This document shows positions 34,970-45,360 of a stretch of 64,000 nucleotides of DNA, piece after piece. The notes under the pieces were generated by a model. It was not told where the DNA came from. It saw nothing but the letters and a program-made list of their open reading frames with translations, and did no database searches. Origin of the DNA: Owenia fusiformis (lineage: Eukaryota > Annelida > Polychaeta > Sabellida > Oweniidae); the NCBI GenBank assembly GCA_903813345.2, contig CAIIXF020000006.1, positions 39,688,848 through 39,752,847 on the forward strand. Reading direction: 5' to 3'. The position numbers and the translations under genes are program-made. Numbering within the stretch: the stretch's first letter is position 1; each line of letters begins with the position of its first letter.

Positions 34970-35231
34970 ATGGCCGCCACTAGCACTAGCCGTTTCAAAA
35001 ATGTTGAAGATGAGGATATTATTAGTCTCTTAGAGAATAAAGACAGTCAAAATACGAAGAAAAATCTAAAACTTTGTACAAAGCTTTTAGTGGACTTCGC
35101 CCAGGAGAGTAATTTGACTCAATAAGTCCATGGGCTTTCAATTCAAGGCATCAAACGATGTTTTCAAAGCGATGGTTGTGGAACTGCAGAAGTCAGGAAA
35201 AGGTAAAACCACCCAAATCAGAAAAATCTAA
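34970..35231 (+). pseudogene. Crypton/KIAA1958-like N-terminal fragment
   Basis: An ATG at 34970 opens a frame beginning MAATSTSRFKNVEDEDI with LLENKDSQNTKKNLKL downstream. This is the pattern I associate with proteins of the Crypton-derived DUF3504/KIAA1958 type. It stops at 35123-35125 after 51 codons. A second short frame (35130-35231) then reads FKASNDVFKAMVVELQKSGK, which resembles the segment that normally follows. A roughly 30-codon stretch and the tyrosine-recombinase domain are missing. Upstream lie an inverted CCAAT box (GATTGGTCA, about 34863) and a CRE (TGACGTCA, 34948-34955). A hairpin element sits immediately downstream. The family call rests on remembered sequence pattern. Confidence 0.5.
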
Positions 35232-35252
35232 GATATTCTTCGGACTAACAAA

Positions 35253-35384
35253 ACAATTATAGACCTCTCCATTGGGTTTACTGTCAAAATTAAATCCCTC
35301 AACTGTAAACCTTGACCTATGGTCTCGGTTTACAGTCTCGGGATATAATTTTGACAGTAAACCTCTGGAGAGGTCAATAATTGT
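35253..35384. repeat. 132-bp hairpin element
   Basis: ACAATTAT..ACCTCTCC and GGTTTACTGTCAAAATT are mirrored by AATTTTGACAGTAAACC and GGAGAGGT..ATAATTGT. The loop contains a second small repeat (CTGTAAACC/GGTTTACAG). Confidence 0.85.
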
Positions 35385-35637
35385 ATATTATAACCTTGGC
35401 CCGTCTGTGTAACTTTGATTGTTCTGTTAATTTCCTCTAATACAGATTTTTATTATGAACCATTGAGAAATAGTAAATACAGGGTTGACCAAAACATTTT
35501 ATTTTCTTTGGTCTATAACTTTTAATATTTAGAGTAAAACTTTTCTAATGGCAACCAGGTGGACATATTTTGTCATTGTTCTTCTGTGACTTAAGCATGC
35601 ATTCCCTACAGTTATTCAACTTTTAAAAGGTGTGGTC

Positions 35638-36090
35638 ATTTCATTTCCTCTGTTACCCATCAACCCAGTTTCGTGTACGTCATCTCAGTTGAGCACTGTC
35701 GTTTCATTTCCTGTTAACCGTCAACCCAGTTTCGTGTACGTCATCTCAGTTGAGCACTGTCGCTTCATTTCCTGTTACCCGTCAACCCAGTTTCATGTAT
35801 AACATCTCAGTTGAACACTGTCGTTTCATTTCCTGTTACCCGTCAACCCAGTTTCGTGTACGTCATCTCAGTTGAGCACTGTCGTTTCATTTCCTGTTAC
35901 CCGTCAACCCAGTTTTATGTACGTCATCTCAGTTGAGCACTGTTGTTTCATTTCCTGTTACCCGTCAACCCAGTTTCGTGTACGTCATCTCAGTTGAGCA
36001 CTGTCGTTTCATTTCCTGTTACCCGTCAACTCAGTTTCATGTACGTCATCTCAGTTGAGCACTGTCGTTTCATTTCCTGTAACCTGTCAA
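35638..36090. repeat. 61-bp minisatellite, ~7 copies
   Basis: The unit contains GTCAACCCAGTTTCGTGTAC, GTCATCTCAGTTGAGCACTG and TCGTTTCATTTCCTGTTACC. Copies differ at only a few positions. It abuts the next array directly. Confidence 0.88.
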
Positions 36091-37430
36091 TTAATCTTGC
36101 ATCAAGTCTAAGACCACTAACTACTTCATCAGAAAGGTGTTCATTTCAAGTGCTCATTTCAGATATGTTTTCACTTTAGAAGTATGTGTTCCCTTCAGAG
36201 GTGTTTATTTTATTTATATCATCCATAAGTCTTGCATCAAGTCTAAGACCCCTAACTATTTTATCAGAAAGGTGTTCATTTTAAGTATTCACTTCAGATA
36301 GGTGTTCAATTTAGAAGTATGTGTTCCCTTCAGAGGTGTTTATTTCATTTATATCATCCATAAGTCTTGCATTAAGTCTAAGACCCCTAACTATTTTATC
36401 AGAAAGGTGTTCATTTCAAGTATTCACTTCAGATAGGTGTTCAGTTTAGAAGTATGTGTTCCCTTCAGAGGTGTTTATTTTATTTATATCATACATATGT
36501 CTTGCATTAAGTCTAAGACCCCTAACTATTTTATCAGAATGGTGTTCATTTCAAGTGTTCATTTCAGATAGGTGTTCAGTTTTGAAGTATGTGTTCCCTT
36601 CAGAGGTGTTTATTTTATTTATATCATCCATAAGTCTTGCATTAAGTCTAAGACCACTAACTACTTCATCAGAAACGTGTTCATTTCAAGTGCTCATTTC
36701 AGATATGTTTTCAGTTTAGAAGTATGTGTTCCCTCCAGAGGTGTGTATTTTATTTATATCATACATAATCTTGCATCAAGTCTAAGACCACTAACTACTT
36801 TATCAGAAAGGTGTTCATTTCAAGTGCTCATTTCAGATATGTTTTCAGTTTAGAAGTATGTGTTCCTTCAGAGGTGTTTATTTTATTTATATCATACACA
36901 AGTCTTGCATTAAGTCTAAGACCCCTAACTAATTTATCAGAAAGGTGTTCATTTTAAATATTCACTTCAGATAGGTGTTCACTTTAGAAGGATGTGTTCC
37001 CTCCAGAGTTGTTTATTTTATATATATCTTACATAAGTCTTGCATTAAGTCTAAGACCCCTAACTATTTTATCAGAAAGGTGTTCATTTCAAGAATTCAC
37101 TTCAGATAGGTGTTCAGATTAGAAGTATGTGTTCCCTCCAGAGGTGTTTATTTTATATATATCTTACATAAGTCTTGCATTAAGTCTAAGACCCCTAACT
37201 ATTTTATCAGAAAGGTGTTCATTTCAAGTGCTCATTTCAGATATGTTTTTAGTTTAGAAGTATGTGTTCATTTTAAGTATTCTTTTCAGATAGGTGTTCA
37301 GTTAAGAAGTATTTGTTCTTTTTGGAGGTGTTTATTTTATTTATAACATACATAAGTCTTGCAACAAGTCTAAGACCCCTAACTACTTCATCAGAAAGGT
37401 GTTTATTTTATATATATATCATACTTCAGT
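36090..37430. repeat. ~135-bp satellite, ~10 copies
   Basis: The recurring landmarks are AGTCTTGCATCAAGTCTAAG, ACCCCTAACTATTTTATCAG, AAAGGTGTTCATTTCAAGTG and GAAGTATGTGTTCCCTTCAG. Units vary from about 131 to 140 bp, with some internal loss near 37260. The missing 3' exons of the APH-1 relic would be expected here but are not seen. Confidence 0.85.
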
Positions 37431-37538
37431 CTTGCACCAAAACTCTGGACACCTATCTATTTTATCTTTCTACATTATGCACATAGCTGAGTTGGTCTAC
37501 GGACTTGTTGCAAGACTTCTCATAAATGCAACACTTAC

Positions 37539-37666
37539 CAGGCATGAGGCCAACATGTGACTTGCAACAACAATGGCAGCTTGCCAATAGGCTTTCCTGT
37601 TTAGTCCAGCAAAAAATATTATTCCCTAAAATGTATGTAGGAATACAAAGCATAAAGTCAGGAATG
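37539..37666 (-). pseudogene. APH-1 exon, duplicate 1, with TAG
   Basis: A 128-bp exon with cttttccag acceptor and GTAAG donor. The in-frame TAG lies at plus-strand 37626-37628, replacing the Trp of HTFWG. Confidence 0.8.
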
Positions 37667-37803
37667 CTGGAAAAGAAATGATTTAATGTCACAAAGCTTT
37701 CATTGAGTTTAAAAGATGGCAGTACGATACACATATACAATTTGAATTTATGTGCACTTTGGTTTAAGGGGTTGAAGCAAGACATCATAAATATATCACT
37801 TAC

Positions 37804-37931
37804 CAGGCATGAGGCCAACATGTGACTTGCAACAACAATGGCAGCTTGCCAATAGGCTTTCCTGTTTAGTCCAGCAAAAAATATTATTCCCTAAAATGTA
37901 TGTAGGAATACAAAGCATAAAGTCAAGAATG
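37804..37931 (-). pseudogene. APH-1 exon, duplicate 2, with the same TAG
   Basis: A 128-bp exon nearly identical to 37539-37666, with the same nonsense codon (37891-37893) and the same splice sites. Flanking intron sequence is duplicated too, with an offset of about 265 bp. The duplication therefore followed the nonsense mutation. Confidence 0.82.
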
Positions 37932-38284
37932 CTGGAAAAGAAATGATAATATAATGTCACAAAGCTTTCATCGAGTTTAAAAGATGGCAGCACGATACAT
38001 ATATGCAATTTAAATTTATTTGTCAAATAAGAACTTGCACTTTGGTGACATCTTTTTTTCATCTTGGGTGATATTTTGACTTTGCAATCTGTGTTTTTTA
38101 GGACATAGGACGCGTGTATGGACTTAGGTGACATCTTAATAAGCCCGTGAGATATGTTTGCTATCTAATTTGTGTTTTATTTTTATTGGGGAAAGGAAAA
38201 TTAGCATGTTTGATCAATCATCATCATGGACCAGATAAATAAATAAACAGAGAAAAAACAAAATATAAACAAACAAATAACTAC

Positions 38285-38406
38285 CTGAGACCAAAAAGAA
38301 GTCTTGAGATTTTCCATGGAGTCCTATTGTGCCAGGTCCCGTCATATCTGCTAGAATATTAACCAATGAAAATGCACCTCCCATGAGTCCAAAGCCTAAA
38401 CCGCAA
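38285..38406 (-). pseudogene. APH-1 exon with GxxxG helix
   Basis: It is flanked by an acceptor (tttttcag) and a donor (GTAGTT). It encodes CGLGFGLMGGAFSLVNILAD, then MTGPGTIGLHGKSQDFFLVS. The upstream exon ends in phase 1, but this exon begins TTGCGG, one base short of the expected V-C/S-G-L reading. Joining the two would shift the frame. Confidence 0.82.
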
Positions 38407-38555
38407 CTGAAAAAGGAAATAATAAGGAAGTGAGGGTACATTTTTTGGGTACGTTATACATCGCTGGGTACACTACATCTCTAGGTACATTTTTAACCTT
38501 CAACTTTCAATTCTTTCTGTAAACTTTATACCTTCAGCACTGTTCCATAACTAGT

Positions 38556-38970
38556 CACTTTGATGGAACGTCAATGTTTTTGTTTTCTCGATTTAAACGT
38601 CTGTATAAGTCATGTTGCGGATTATCATTTGGCACAAAGTGAGACAATATAGGTAAGCTTTGAGAAATGCTCTCGGTTTGGAATTTGATTTTTCAATAAG
38701 ACTGTAATTCACGTTAGTCGTCTAAGTATTGAAACAGACTTTCGTCAATGAAACAAAAGCGAGGGGCTAAATAATAAAAAATATAAATTGCAACTTCATT
38801 TACAAAACAAAATTCGGCTATAAAAATTAATTAATTAAAATTAAGGCTATATTTTCGAGCTTTGTGCCAAATTAAAAGCTGCAACTTGACTTGAGGTTCA
38901 AATCGAGAAAACAAAAAATTCGTAACCAGGAAGTTCATCCATTTTGTTACATTGACGTTACGTCAAAGTG
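38556..38970. mobile_element. 415-bp foldback element in APH-1 intron
   Basis: The arms carry CACTTTGAT..ACGTCAATGT / ACATTGACGT..GTCAAAGTG, GTTTTCTCGATTT / AAATCGAGAAAAC and TTTGGCACAAAG / CTTTGTGCCAAA. Part of its right arm (from 38866) was carried along in the 825-bp tandem duplication. Confidence 0.75.
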
Positions 38971-39042
38971 CATTTAAGTGTTAGGGTGCAATATAATTTC
39001 TCGGACTCACCGTAAACTATACATATTATTTCATAACAAGTA

Positions 39043-39514
39043 CATCTTGCACTTACCATATGCCATTAAATGTTTGTTCTTGACAACTCTGAGTTGATGT
39101 TCATCTTGCACTTACCATATGCCATTTAATCTTTGTTCTTGACAACTCTGAATTGTTGTTCATCTTGCACTTACCATATGTCATTAAATGTTTGTTCTTG
39201 ACAACTCTGAGTTGTTGTTCATCTTGCACTTACCATATGCCATTAAATGTTTGTTCTTGACAACTCTGAATTGATGTTCATCTTGCACTTACCATATGCC
39301 ATTAAATGTTTGTTCTTGACAACTCTGAGTTGTTGTTCATCTTGCACTTACCATATGCCATTAAATGTTTGTTTTTGACAACTCTGAGTTGTTGTTCATC
39401 TTGCACTTGCCATATGCCATCCAATGTTTGTTCTTGACAACTCTGAGTTGTTGTTCATCTTGCACTTACCATATGCCATTAAATATTTGTTTTTGACAAC
39501 TCTAAGTTGCTGTT
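39043..39514. repeat. 59-bp array over an exon-intron junction, 8 copies
   Basis: Units start at 39043 and every 59 bp thereafter (CATCTTGCACTTACCATATG...). On the minus strand each unit reproduces the end of the APH-1 loop exon (VVKNKHLMAY) plus the donor GTAAG. At least one unit has the donor changed to GCAAG (39397 unit). Confidence 0.92.
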
Positions 39515-39565
39515 CATCTTGCCCCTGAATCACTTTCTGTAGGGCGGTATCTGCTCTCCTAAAAT
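39456..39565 (-). pseudogene. APH-1 loop exon, copy a
   Basis: The exon starts after an AG near 39552 and reads ADTALQKVIQGQDEQQLRVV, then KNKYLMAY, then donor G|GTAAG. It matches the loop between APH-1 helices up to the MAYV residues. A second copy lies at about 40222-40332 in the duplicated block. The exon end and donor are the source of the 59-bp array. Confidence 0.75.
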
Positions 39566-39867
39566 ACATATATATTTATAAAAACTAGCGTTCACATTTT
39601 GAAGATGTTTGAAATACAAATCCACTGCATACTAAAACAAGAAATTGGACCTTAAATGTTTTACATTAGAGGTGTTCAGATAAGGGAGGTGCCAAATTAA
39701 AAGCTGCAACTTGACTTGAGGTTCAAATCGAGAAAACAAAAAATTCGTAACCAGGAAGTTCATCCATTTTGTTACATTGACGTTACGTCAAAGTGCATTT
39801 AAGTGTTAGGGTGCAATATAATTTCTCGGACTCACCGTAAACTATACATATTATTTCATAACAAGTA

Positions 39868-40280
39868 CATCTTGCACTTACCATATGCCATTAAATGTTT
39901 GTTCTTGACAACTCTGAGTTGATGTTCATCTTGCACTTACCATATGCCATTAAATGTTTGTTCTTGACAACTCTGAATTGATGTTCATCTTGCACGTACC
40001 ATATGCCATTAAATGTTTGTTCTTGACAACTCTGAGTTGTTGTTCATCTTGCACTTACCATATGCCATTAAATGTTTGTTTTTGACAACTCTGAGTTGTT
40101 GTTCATCTTGCACTTACCGGATGTCATTAAATGTTTGTTTTTGACAACTCTGAGTTGATGTTCATCTTGCACTTGCCATATGCCATCCAATGTTTGTTCT
40201 TGACAACTCTGAGTTGTTGTTCATCTTGCACTTACCATATGCCATTAAATATTTGTTTTTGACAACTCTAAGTTGCTGTT
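39868..40280. repeat. 59-bp array, second block, 7 copies
   Basis: The same unit as at 39043, seven copies, in the duplicated block. One unit (about 40104) has lost part of the conserved CATATG as CGGATG. Confidence 0.92.
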
Positions 40281-40570
40281 CATCTTGCCCCTGAATCACT
40301 TTCTGTAGGGCGGTATCTGCTCTCCTAAAATACATATATATTTATAAAAACTAGCGTTCACATTTTGAAGATGTTTGAAATACAAATCCACTGCATACTA
40401 AAACAAGAAATTGGACCTTAAATGTTTTACATTAGAGGTGTTCAGATAAGGGAGGTGTTTGGTTGAAATGTATATAAATTATGAACTACGGGTAGTTGAG
40501 AATGATGATAAACATGGAAAAACAAACAACACATAGTCATACATCTTTAAATCTTATTTCTCTTACCTGA

Positions 40571-40640
40571 GTGATGCATATGTCGAAGGAGCTCTTGAAA
40601 CAGAACGGAGAAAACAACGCCAAATGCCATTTGTTGTCAG
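40571..40640 (-). pseudogene. APH-1 exon: transmembrane segment before the loop
   Basis: On the minus strand the frame reads AFGVVFSVLFQELLRHMHHS up to a donor GTAAG (plus-strand CTTAC at 40570). It corresponds to the 'GAAVSVLLQEVFR' helix of animal APH-1. A TGA lies four codons upstream of the match, and the exon's 5' limit is unclear. Confidence 0.7.
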
Positions 40641-40660
40641 AGTGGAACCACGGCAAACCA

Positions 40661-41706
40661 CAAAATGGAGGACAGTAGAAGCGCTATCAGCCTTTATTAA
40701 ACCATATTTTATTTGACCAATGTATGGGATCTAAAGGATGTTTTGGATTCAGCACTATCATATCATTGCAAAGATCATCCATAATCAATCAGGGCTATAA
40801 GTCACTTTGCTCAATATAAGGGTCATCAGTTGTCTCCATAGGATTTTTTCTCAAGTGGGTGCAAAATTCGCAATTGGGTGCTGCACCCTCTTTTTCAAAA
40901 ATCTGTGTGTGATTGTGTGGGGATGTTTAACTATCAAGTTTATAAGAATTCTGTATATTCTTGATGCTGGAAACAAAGGAGGCAATATAAATCTTGCTGT
41001 GACATCTATTATTCTGGTCAAAATGACTTCATGCTTTTAAAACCCCATTTTGCTGATAGAGGGCTCTCATGACTCACATCAAATCCTACATGCATCTTAC
41101 TGCCTTAGTTGCACAAGCCCATGGGGGCCCAAAACATGTTGGCCCCAAAAATCCTGCTTGCAGCGAGAAGACGGACCGATTCGGGGCAATCTGCTTGCAG
41201 CGAGAAGACGGACCGGTTAGGGGCAATAGCTGATGAAATTCTTTGTCACAAAGTTTGGCATTTTTTATAAAATTAAACGCGCGTCATTGAAACTAACAAG
41301 ATGTAAATAGCATGTCATTTACATCATACCTTGATGGGGAAAATAGATCTTATATGTTAGAAGTACTAAATAAAAGTTATCGTGAAAATGAGACAGTAGT
41401 TCTCGAGAGAAAAGAGCATAAATGCGCATTTAGAGAGTTTTGGTCCGTTTAAAAATCTGTAAAAAATTGGGGTACTTAAAAGCATCGGGAGGCATCATAT
41501 ATTCCAAATTAGACACGAGGAAGTCAATATTGAGCAAGTTATGGCTGTTTTAAATTCAAATAAAACCGTTAACCCGTACCGGTCCAGCTTTTGACCCGTA
41601 CCGGTCAATTTTCGTTAGCTGCGTATACCAAGGGTGAATAAGAGGACCTATTTGGGCATAACTTGGAATTTTTGGGCCTTTTAGGCCAAATTATCCAAAA
41701 TGGGTC
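40661..41706. other. Stretch without supported gene
   Basis: A 38-bp direct repeat (CTGCTTGCAGCGAGAAGACG, then GACCG) occurs twice at about 41152-41225. An ACCCGTACCGGTC motif occurs twice near 41573-41610. The first exons of APH-1 would be expected on this side, but none is recognisable. Confidence 0.45.
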
Positions 41707-41710
41707 TTAA

Positions 41711-41928
41711 AGGGTTCCGATAAGCTTCCCGTATAAAATGAAAATCTCCATTTTATAAATGTGTGACGATCTATACTGTATTAATGTTATATAAAAGTTA
41801 GAGGTGTTGACACAACGACCTCGAGCCTTTGATCCCTTGAGTATTATCCCGGGATCGAGCCTTTTATACTAAATGGTGAGCAACACCAGAAACGAGCGTT
41901 CGATTTGCTAAACGATATGCGTCACCCT
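41711..41928. mobile_element. 218-bp TTAA-flanked deletion derivative
   Basis: It is inverted relative to 28593-29162. Its ends match both ends of that element (AGGGTTCCGAT and GCGTCACCCT), and TTAA flanks it on both sides (41707-41710 and 41929-41932). About 350 bp of the interior is missing. Confidence 0.78.
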
Positions 41929-42383
41929 TTAAATCATGTTTATGATTTGAAATGTCCCCCCCCCTCCCCCTGTTAGCTTCCGGATCCCCAAGTGCAATCT
42001 AAAATGGATAAGATGATAATAAACAAATGTCAATCACCTGAAAATGACAAGCTTTTTTAAATACATAACAGTACAAATGATTTTTTATATTGATAATTAA
42101 TATGTACATGTATAGTATTTATTTGATGAACGTCATCATAAAGTACATTTTACTTTTGATTAGTTAGACATCTTAACTTGTTAATAACAAATATAAACAG
42201 TGACATATTTTCTGAGGCTTCATGTCAAATTATTTTGTACTATTTCCCAAAAATATTAGTCACCATATATTCTGTAAGGAGAGGCAATCTTGAAATAATT
42301 CTTTCAATTTCAATCTTTAAGTAAAAAGCATGCTCTTTAATTTAGGGTGACTTTCACGGTAACTGAACTTTAAACTCCTAGTA

Positions 42384-42724
42384 CACAGGGAGATATGCCG
42401 AGTACTCATGGCATTTTAGCGCTAATGGAGTACTCATCTCAGTAAATATTAGTACTAAATGAGCACTTATGACATGAGTACTGATTTATTGCATGTTTTA
42501 GTACTAAATGAGTACTCATATTATGAGTAATAAAATAGCAGTAATTTCATAGATTTTTAGCACTTAATTGGTACTCATATAATACAATTGATTCTCAGCA
42601 CTAAATGAGTACTCATATCATGAATTAGTACTAAATTAGCACTTGTTGCATCAGTGCACTTTTGCCAGAGTGCTTATTAAGTACTACTTTCGTACTAATT
42701 AAGTAATCGGCATATCTCCCTGTG
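42384..42724. mobile_element. 341-bp MITE with AGTACTAAATGAGTACTCAT repeats
   Basis: The ends are CACAGGGAGATATGCCGA and TCGGCATATCTCCCTGTG, flanked by TA. Inside, AGTACT and GAGTACTCAT words recur at short intervals on both strands. A partial copy lies at about 59575-59758. Confidence 0.8.
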
Positions 42725-43496
42725 TATCTAGCAAAGAAGATGAATTAAAATATTAACATGTCAATTGATGAATATAAAGTACATTTAATCTTCATTGCTC
42801 ACATGGTGTTAGGACATTCAGGGAAAATGTTCATTTCTTTGATGTAAAAATAAATAAGCCATTGACACGCAGTACTAACTTTGACCGTTAATTTGAATTT
42901 TTGACCTACCATATGTTTGAAACTCAAGGAAAATACACCATATTATTTTGGCACACTCTGTAATATTTTGTACATGTAGTACGGTATTCAAATGAACTAA
43001 ATCCGAAACAGTCATCTTTATAATTTATTGCATCTATATGAAATGATATTAGAAGCTTATTTAGTGAGAATAAGTAATGACTAAAATTCAGGTTTTGTAA
43101 AACATTATAATTAGTAAGTAGAACGTCCCTTTATCACTATGTGATATTCTGCAGCATTCAAATAAATAAATACAAAACAGTCATCGAACAATTTATAGAA
43201 AACCACAAGGTGTTCAATAAAGAATGTCTGTATTAAAATTCAGTTTTTGTAAAACATTAGCATTTGAAAGTAGAGGTTCTATTATTATGTCACTCTGTAA
43301 TATTTTGTAGTATTCAAAAGAACTTAAAGCAAGACGTCACAAATTATATTGCATGTATATGAAATCATAAAATAAGTATTTTTGATAATTACTGTGGTTA
43401 TGAGCTGAAGATATCAAAAATATATCTGGTAAAGGAATTCAGTTTTACCTTGGACCCAATTATAGAGACAAGAGATTATACTGTTATTTAGGCTAT

Positions 43497-44963
43497 AGGA
43501 TGAGATAAATTGTTATTTGCTATAAAATCTGGTTATTAATTCATCAATCTTTTGTATTGGTATCTTGCACTTCACCAAATCATCATATACATAATGACCG
43601 TATCCCTTGTTGTTCCATAGTTCAGATAGGATTAACCATCTGTCTACATGTAAAGCCTCCTCTCATGTACAGCAGCCAGATCTCAGTGCGCGGATTGCGA
43701 TGTAAAGAACTACTGGCATCATCCAATATTTCGCATACCTGAATCGTCCTGATCCTATTCTTGGTTGTACATCAACACCTGGGAAATCAACATCTTCAAG
43801 TTCCTTCTCACTGTTATATATCCACAGGTGTCCATCCTCCTCCTTCATCTCATAAAGTTCAAATACATGATGAGCTGCATTACACAGGCAACCTCCCAAT
43901 GATCTCTCACTTGATCTACATGCTGCCTGGTGATGTAGCACCAGGGTCTTCAGTGCATGTGAGCTGTGAGAGGAGCTGAGAGGGATTAGATGACATTCCA
44001 TAATAAGGAGTTTCAATAACATCAGCAGCTTATTGTGATGTTTGTCTAGTTCATGTTTACTGTTATAGACAGATAGAGTCAATGATGCAAGAATTGTTGA
44101 TCTTGGGTTATATGGCAGGACTATATATCTACCATACTTTGTCTGTTGATTTTCTAAACAGAACCCAAGATCAATGTCTGTTGTATATTTACCACCACCA
44201 ACCCTTATTCTTACACATGGTCCGTGTATCAATTTATCTAGTTCAACTGTATTGGGGGATAAGTAGGGATCATATGTTCCATTCCTGTAGCTATTCTCGA
44301 ATACATCAGGTCTTTGATATTCTATGAATCCTTTGTGCAAAGTAGTAGAACTATAATGATGAAGTAGCCTCAGTCTTTCCAAGCAATCCCATACACTACT
44401 GGTTAGTCCTAGTCTCCTCTTCCCTTTGTAGTGAATACCTTCCAGTTGGGATAGACAGGTATGAATTGCACTATGGAGTACACCTGTTATATTCTCCATA
44501 AGATTGTTCTCATAATCTATTACTTCCCTATGTACTCCTAATGATTGTTTTATGTCATTGATTTGTTTTTTTTCAGATTTTTAGTATAAACCTTCACTTT
44601 AACTTTATTATTCCCATATACATCTGATATATTTACAATTGGCACTGAAATATGTTTAAATAAAAGCAGCAGATCACATTCATCAGGATGTATTATTTTG
44701 CTGCCTTTGAAATAACTTCCATTTGGTAGTATATCACCAACTGCAAACACTGGATAAAGTTCTCCAAGTTTATCACAAAGCCTTTTTACTTTGGATATAA
44801 TCTCGTCCTGATGTTCTTTGATTTCTGAATCATTGAGCTTTAATTTACATTTCTCGTATCCAGTATTCACAAAATCTGTTAATATGTCTTTTTCTGATTC
44901 GCTGAGTTGGTATGAGTTCCTTGTAAGTTTCACAACATGTGATTTACAACATTTTCCCCCCAT
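43497..44963 (-). pseudogene. cGLR copy 3, broken by frameshift and nonsense
   Basis: It starts MGGKCCKSHV at 44963 and keeps the Gly-Ser motif NGSYFKGSK, the PDECD acids and the TTDID third acid. Two lesions disable it. The first is a frame change at an 8-A run (plus-strand T run, about 44570-44577), where the intact copies have no long homopolymer. The second is a TGA at plus-strand 43663-43665, in place of the Gly codon after RSGCCT in the other copies. Reading resumes after the TGA to the usual end, KIDELITRFYSK. It is otherwise close in sequence to copy 4. It may be transcribed, but no full-length protein is expected. Confidence 0.85.
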
Positions 44964-45219
44964 TTAAAATTGGCAATACAATCTCTTTGGTAATATAATC
45001 TCGTCCTGATGTTCTTTGATTTCTCAACAACTGAGCTTTAGATTTACATTTCTCATATCCAGTATTTGCAAAGTATGTTAATGTGTCTTTTTCTGATTCA
45101 GTAAGCTTGTATGAGTTCCTTGTAAGTTCAAAAACAGAGCTTTTGTCTGATATTGATCTCAATTGTAATAACTCTATAACAGAGCTTTCATCCTGTGAGT
45201 TACAACATATTCCTCCCAT
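44964..45219 (-). pseudogene. Partial duplicate of a cGLR 5' end
   Basis: It starts MGGICCNSQDESS, continues with an insertion not seen in the other copies, then has LTRNSYKLTESEKDTLTYF and ANTGYEKCKSK. It shifts frame and runs into copy 3. The acylation-type start is retained with I for K. It is a truncated tandem copy. Confidence 0.75.
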
Positions 45220-45239
45220 TTAAAATTTCTAATTTGATC

Positions 45240-45360
45240 TGTTTGAATAATGTGCTTGTTTATCTTTACATGTAATATATTAACATCTGGCTGTGTAAAA
45301 TGTTTAAATATAACAAGCAGCAGGTCACATTCATCAGAATGTATTATTTTGCTGTCATGG
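45240..45360 (-). pseudogene. cGLR catalytic-motif fragment abutting a G-tract element end
   Basis: On the minus strand the frame reads DSKIIHSDECDLLLVIFKHF followed by a PDVNIL segment, a remnant of the NTase G-S/acid region. Similarity begins abruptly next to CAGGCCCGTAGCC, which is followed by long G runs (about 45364-45405). This looks like the end of a hAT-type element or a recombination breakpoint. Confidence 0.7.

Larger units (their letters stand above)
38866..40456. repeat. 825/766-bp tandem block duplication
   Basis: Block 1 (38866-39690) and block 2 (39691-40456) both start GCCAAATTAAAAGCTGCAAC and end TTCAGATAAGGGAGGT. The 59-bp size difference equals exactly one unit of the internal array. 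Confidence 0.9.
37539..40660 (-). pseudogene. APH-1 (gamma-secretase subunit) gene relic
   Basis: The minus-strand exons match APH-1 in order. An exon ending at 40571 reads AFGVVFSVLFQELLRHMHHS. The next reads ADTALQKVIQ followed by VVKNKYLMAY. The third has CGLGFGLMGGAFSLVNILAD and GPGTIGLHGK. The fourth has AFLTLCFVFLHTF and, after a stop, GIIFFAGLNRKAYW. APH-1 is the multi-pass scaffold of gamma-secretase. It assembles with nicastrin, presenilin and PEN-2, and the GxxxG-type helix in exon 3 is its signature. The copy is broken. There is a TAG where the family has Trp (HTF-W-G), one base missing at the start of exon 3, duplicated exons and blocks, and no first or last exons found. A functional gene presumably exists elsewhere. 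Confidence 0.82.

Noticed and set aside
39043-40280. Regular 59-bp repeats resembling a CRISPR array.
   Set aside because: There are no unique spacers, because the whole unit is repeated. The context is eukaryotic and the unit is explained by an APH-1 exon end.
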